This document shows positions 12,610 through 14,818 of a stretch of DNA of 14,818 bases, piece after piece. The stretch covers positions 1 to 14,818 of the forward strand of contig DATKKX010000067.1 of assembly GCA_035542775.1 (NCBI GenBank). The letters are read 5' to 3'. Below the pieces are notes generated by a model, which was not told where the DNA came from, ran no database searches, and was given only the letters and a program-made list of their open reading frames with translations. The position numbers were made by a program, and so were the translations under genes. How positions within the stretch are numbered: position 1 is the first letter of the stretch; each line of letters begins with the position of its first letter. Origin of the DNA: DATKKX01 sp035542775. GTDB lineage: Bacteria > Planctomycetota > Phycisphaerae > UBA1845 > UTPLA1.

Positions 12610-14818
12610 ATGATGGGTGGACCGAGATTGAACCGGGAGAAGAAGGAGCGGAAGCACGCCTCGCCGCTGCACTTTCTGCGGGTCATGCGATATGCCCGGG
12701 CCTACCTGAAGTATCTGATTCCAGGCCTGATCTGCACCGTCATCGTGGCGCTGGTCATCTCGGTGAACATCCTCGCGATTTTGCCGACCGTTCAGCTCAT
12801 CGCTGACAAGCAGGGTATTCCCGCGTGGGTGTGCCAATACGTCACCGAGAAACGGCTGGGGCTGGCCCTGGCGGATGCCGAGGCCGAACAACCCGCCCAC
12901 GTGATGAAAGTGACCGGGGATGCTGATCAGACGCTGCGGGCGTTGCGCCCGGGCGACACCATCACGCACCTGGACGGCGAGGAAGTGGATTCGCAGGCCC
13001 TCGTCCGCAAGCTGGCCTGGGCCAAGGAGGGGGAGCCTGTCAGGCTGACCGCGCTGTGCGGCAAGGATCACCGGCCCTGCGAAGTCGTGACCACGCCCCG
13101 ACGAGTCACGCTCAGCGAGAGCTGGGGCCTGCGGGCGGCCCAGCGACTGCCGCAGGGGACTACCAAGGAAGCGCGGATGGCCACGCTGCGGATGATCCTC
13201 GCGGCGGTCTTCTGCATCGGCATCACCGGCGCGGTCTGCCGCTTCGCCGGCGAGTACCTGATCGCCCTGTCGGCCGGCCGGACCATCCTGGCCATCCGCC
13301 GGCGAATGTATCGGCGGGCCCTCAGCCTGCCGCTCTCGGGATTCGAGAGCCGCGGGTTTAACGATCTGAGCAGCCGGTTCGTGCAGGACAGCCAGGAGGT
13401 CTATCGCGGCCTGAACTTCGTCTTCGGCAAGACCCTCCGCGAGCCGCTGAAGGCCATCTTCGCCCTGATGGCGGCCCTGCTGATCGATTGGCGGGTCACC
13501 GTCGTGGTGTGCATCGGCGCGCCGATGGCGGCCATATTGATTCGCCGCTTCGGCAAGATCATCCGCCGGGCCAACAAGCGATTGTTGGAAGGCTTCGGGC
13601 GGATGCTGGCCGCGCTGGAAGGCTCCTTGTCGGGCATCCGTGTGGTCAAGGGCTACACGATGGAGAAGTACGAGCGCCGGCACCTCGCCGCGGTCGATCT
13701 GCAGATGTTCAAGCAGCAGATGAAGATCGAGCGGACCGACGCCATGTCCAGCCCGGTGTTCGAGGTGATCGGCGCGACGGTGGGCGTGGTGGCGATCATG
13801 TACTTCGCCCACCTGATGTTCGACCAGACCATGAGCTTCGCCCGATTCGCCACGCTGGCGGCGTGCATGGCGGCGGTTTTCGATCCGATGCGAAAGCTGT
13901 CCTCCTTCTACAACCGCATCGAGCAGGCCAACGCGGCGGTGGACCGGGTCTTTGAGGTCATCGACCTGCCGGACGAGTTGTCGATCTACCCGCCGCGCAT
14001 CCCGCTGCCGCCGCTGAAGCACTCCATCGAGTTCCGCAACATCCGCTTCCAATATCCCACCGCGGAGACGCCGGCGCTGGACGGCATCAGCCTGACCATC
14101 CGCCGCGGCGAGCGGGTGGCCTTTGTCGGCCCCAACGGCTCCGGCAAGACCACGCTGCTGGCGGTGCTGATGCGGTTCTACCACGCCCAGGAGGGCGCGA
14201 TCCTCTTCGACGGAAAGGATGTCCGCGAGTTCTCCATCGTCTCGCTTCGCAAGCAGATGAGCCTGATCACGCAGGACACGGTCATCTTCGCCGACACCCT
14301 GGCCAACAACATCGCCTACGGCAACGAGGACTACCTCAAACGCCTGGTCCTCAAACGGCGCCACCCCGAGCGGAAGTATCACATCGACGACGCCATGCAG
14401 GCCGTGGTCTCCGCGGCCAAGGCGGCCTATGCCGACGAGTTCATCCAGGAGAAGCCGGGCGGCTACGAGGGTTACGTCGGCGAGCACGGCGTCACGCTGT
14501 CGGGCGGCCAGAAGCAGCGGATCGCCATCGCCCGGGCCATCCTGCGAAACGCCCCCATCTTCATCTTCGACGAGGCCACCAGCCAGATCGACGCGGAGAG
14601 CGAGCAGAAGATCCACGACGCGGTCGAGCGGTTCCTCGAAGGTCGGACGGCGCTGATCATCGCCCACCGCTTCTCGACGATCATGCAGGCGGACCGGATC
14701 GTGGTGATGGACCGCGGGCGGATCGTTGATTCCGGCCGGCACCATGATCTCATGGGGCGGTGCAAGCTCTACCAGACGTTGTACAGCACGCAGATCCTGG
14801 ACGACACGGAGGGCGGTA
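12610..14818 (+). CDS. MsbA-type ABC exporter (permease-ATPase fusion) with PDZ-like insertion; C-terminus outside window
   Basis: The plus strand is open from ATG 12610 to the window edge (736 full codons); the stop lies outside. AAGGGAG at 12592-12598 is 11 nt upstream. After TM1 (about 37-58) comes a roughly 100-residue extracytoplasmic insertion. It contains LRPGDTITHLDGEEVDSQAL (112-131) and KEGEPVRL (139-146), resembling a PDZ domain core. TM2 follows (about 193-212) and then the usual exporter helices, including EGSLSGIRVVKGYTMEKYE. The ATPase half holds Walker A GPNGSGKTT (507-515), LITQDTVIF as Q-loop, LSGGQ (630-634), Walker B IFIFDEATS (D654, E655) and the H-loop His686. It should act as a dimer that flips lipids, lipid-linked sugars or peptides outward. 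A polar insert sits between NIAYG (about 567-571) and the signature motif. Confidence 0.92.
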   Translation, partial: MMGGPRLNREKKERKHASPLHFLRVMRYARAYLKYLIPGLICTVIVALVISVNILAILPTVQLIADKQGIPAWVCQYVTEKRLGLALADAEAEQPAHVMKVTGDADQTLRALRPGDTITHLDGEEVDSQALVRKLAWAKEGEPVRLTALCGKDHRPCEVVTTPRRVTLSESWGLRAAQRLPQGTTKEARMATLRMILAAVFCIGITGAVCRFAGEYLIALSAGRTILAIRRRMYRRALSLPLSGFESRGFNDLSSRFVQDSQEVYRGLNFVFGKTLREPLKAIFALMAALLIDWRVTVVVCIGAPMAAILIRRFGKIIRRANKRLLEGFGRMLAALEGSLSGIRVVKGYTMEKYERRHLAAVDLQMFKQQMKIERTDAMSSPVFEVIGATVGVVAIMYFAHLMFDQTMSFARFATLAACMAAVFDPMRKLSSFYNRIEQANAAVDRVFEVIDLPDELSIYPPRIPLPPLKHSIEFRNIRFQYPTAETPALDGISLTIRRGERVAFVGPNGSGKTTLLAVLMRFYHAQEGAILFDGKDVREFSIVSLRKQMSLITQDTVIFADTLANNIAYGNEDYLKRLVLKRRHPERKYHIDDAMQAVVSAAKAAYADEFIQEKPGGYEGYVGEHGVTLSGGQKQRIAIARAILRNAPIFIFDEATSQIDAESEQKIHDAVERFLEGRTALIIAHRFSTIMQADRIVVMDRGRIVDSGRHHDLMGRCKLYQTLYSTQILDDTEGG

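Noticed and set aside
12390..12806. Plus-strand open frame upstream of and overlapping the start of the ABC exporter
   Set aside because: It is out of frame with the exporter, has no family resemblance, and the exporter reading from 12610 explains the sequence.
11383..14745. A minus-strand frame of over 1100 codons that joins sucD to the strand opposite the ABC exporter
   Set aside because: The upstream part is antisense to a gene with complete ABC motifs, is rich in Asp, His, Arg and Gly as expected for an antisense frame in GC-rich DNA, and runs through the intergenic region. Only the sucD part from 12273 is real.

Overview
The window is GC-rich DNA with long genes, many of them predicted surface or membrane proteins. 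It carries an OmpH/Skp-like protein, an XrtA-type polysaccharide deacetylase, a TMTC-like membrane protein with TPR repeats, and an interspersed GGAGACACGG-type repeat. This mix suggests a Planctomycetota or related PVC-group genome, possibly a metagenome-assembled one. That placement is an inference from gene content only; no rRNA or other phylogenetic marker was examined.

Layout. (1) 1-345, minus: the N-terminal part of an OmpH/Skp-like periplasmic protein that runs off the left edge. (2) 346-695: a non-coding stretch between divergent genes. (3) 696-4918, plus: a SAM methyltransferase with an N-terminal zinc-ribbon-like segment, a large polytopic membrane protein (DUF6798-like), and a NodB-type polysaccharide deacetylase of the XrtA/PEP-CTERM-associated type. 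(4) 4863-9842, minus: a gene set read from right to left, with a TMTC-like membrane/TPR protein, a YdjM-like membrane protein with C-terminal TPR repeats (13-nt overlap with the first), and after 289 nt an extended-SDR sugar-nucleotide epimerase/dehydratase. The last gene runs tail-to-tail into the deacetylase with a 56-nt overlap. (5) 9900-10805, plus: folP (dihydropteroate synthase). (6) 10885-11309, minus: a hicB-hicA toxin-antitoxin pair. (7) 11383-12273, minus: sucD (succinyl-CoA synthetase alpha) without sucC beside it. (8) 12610 to the right edge, plus: an MsbA-type ABC exporter half-transporter, still open at the window end, with a PDZ-like insertion between its first two membrane helices.

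How the genes may work together. The 696-5855 genes look like part of a surface glycan or exopolysaccharide locus: a methyltransferase, a membrane GT-C-like or transport-like protein, a deacetylase and a sugar-nucleotide enzyme. The TMTC-like and YdjM-like TPR genes may add envelope protein glycosylation or assembly functions. folP, sucD and hicBA are unrelated to this theme. No CRISPR array, rRNA, tRNA or insertion sequence was recognised. The strongest unusual observation is the PDZ-like domain inside the ABC exporter; the other findings are modest.
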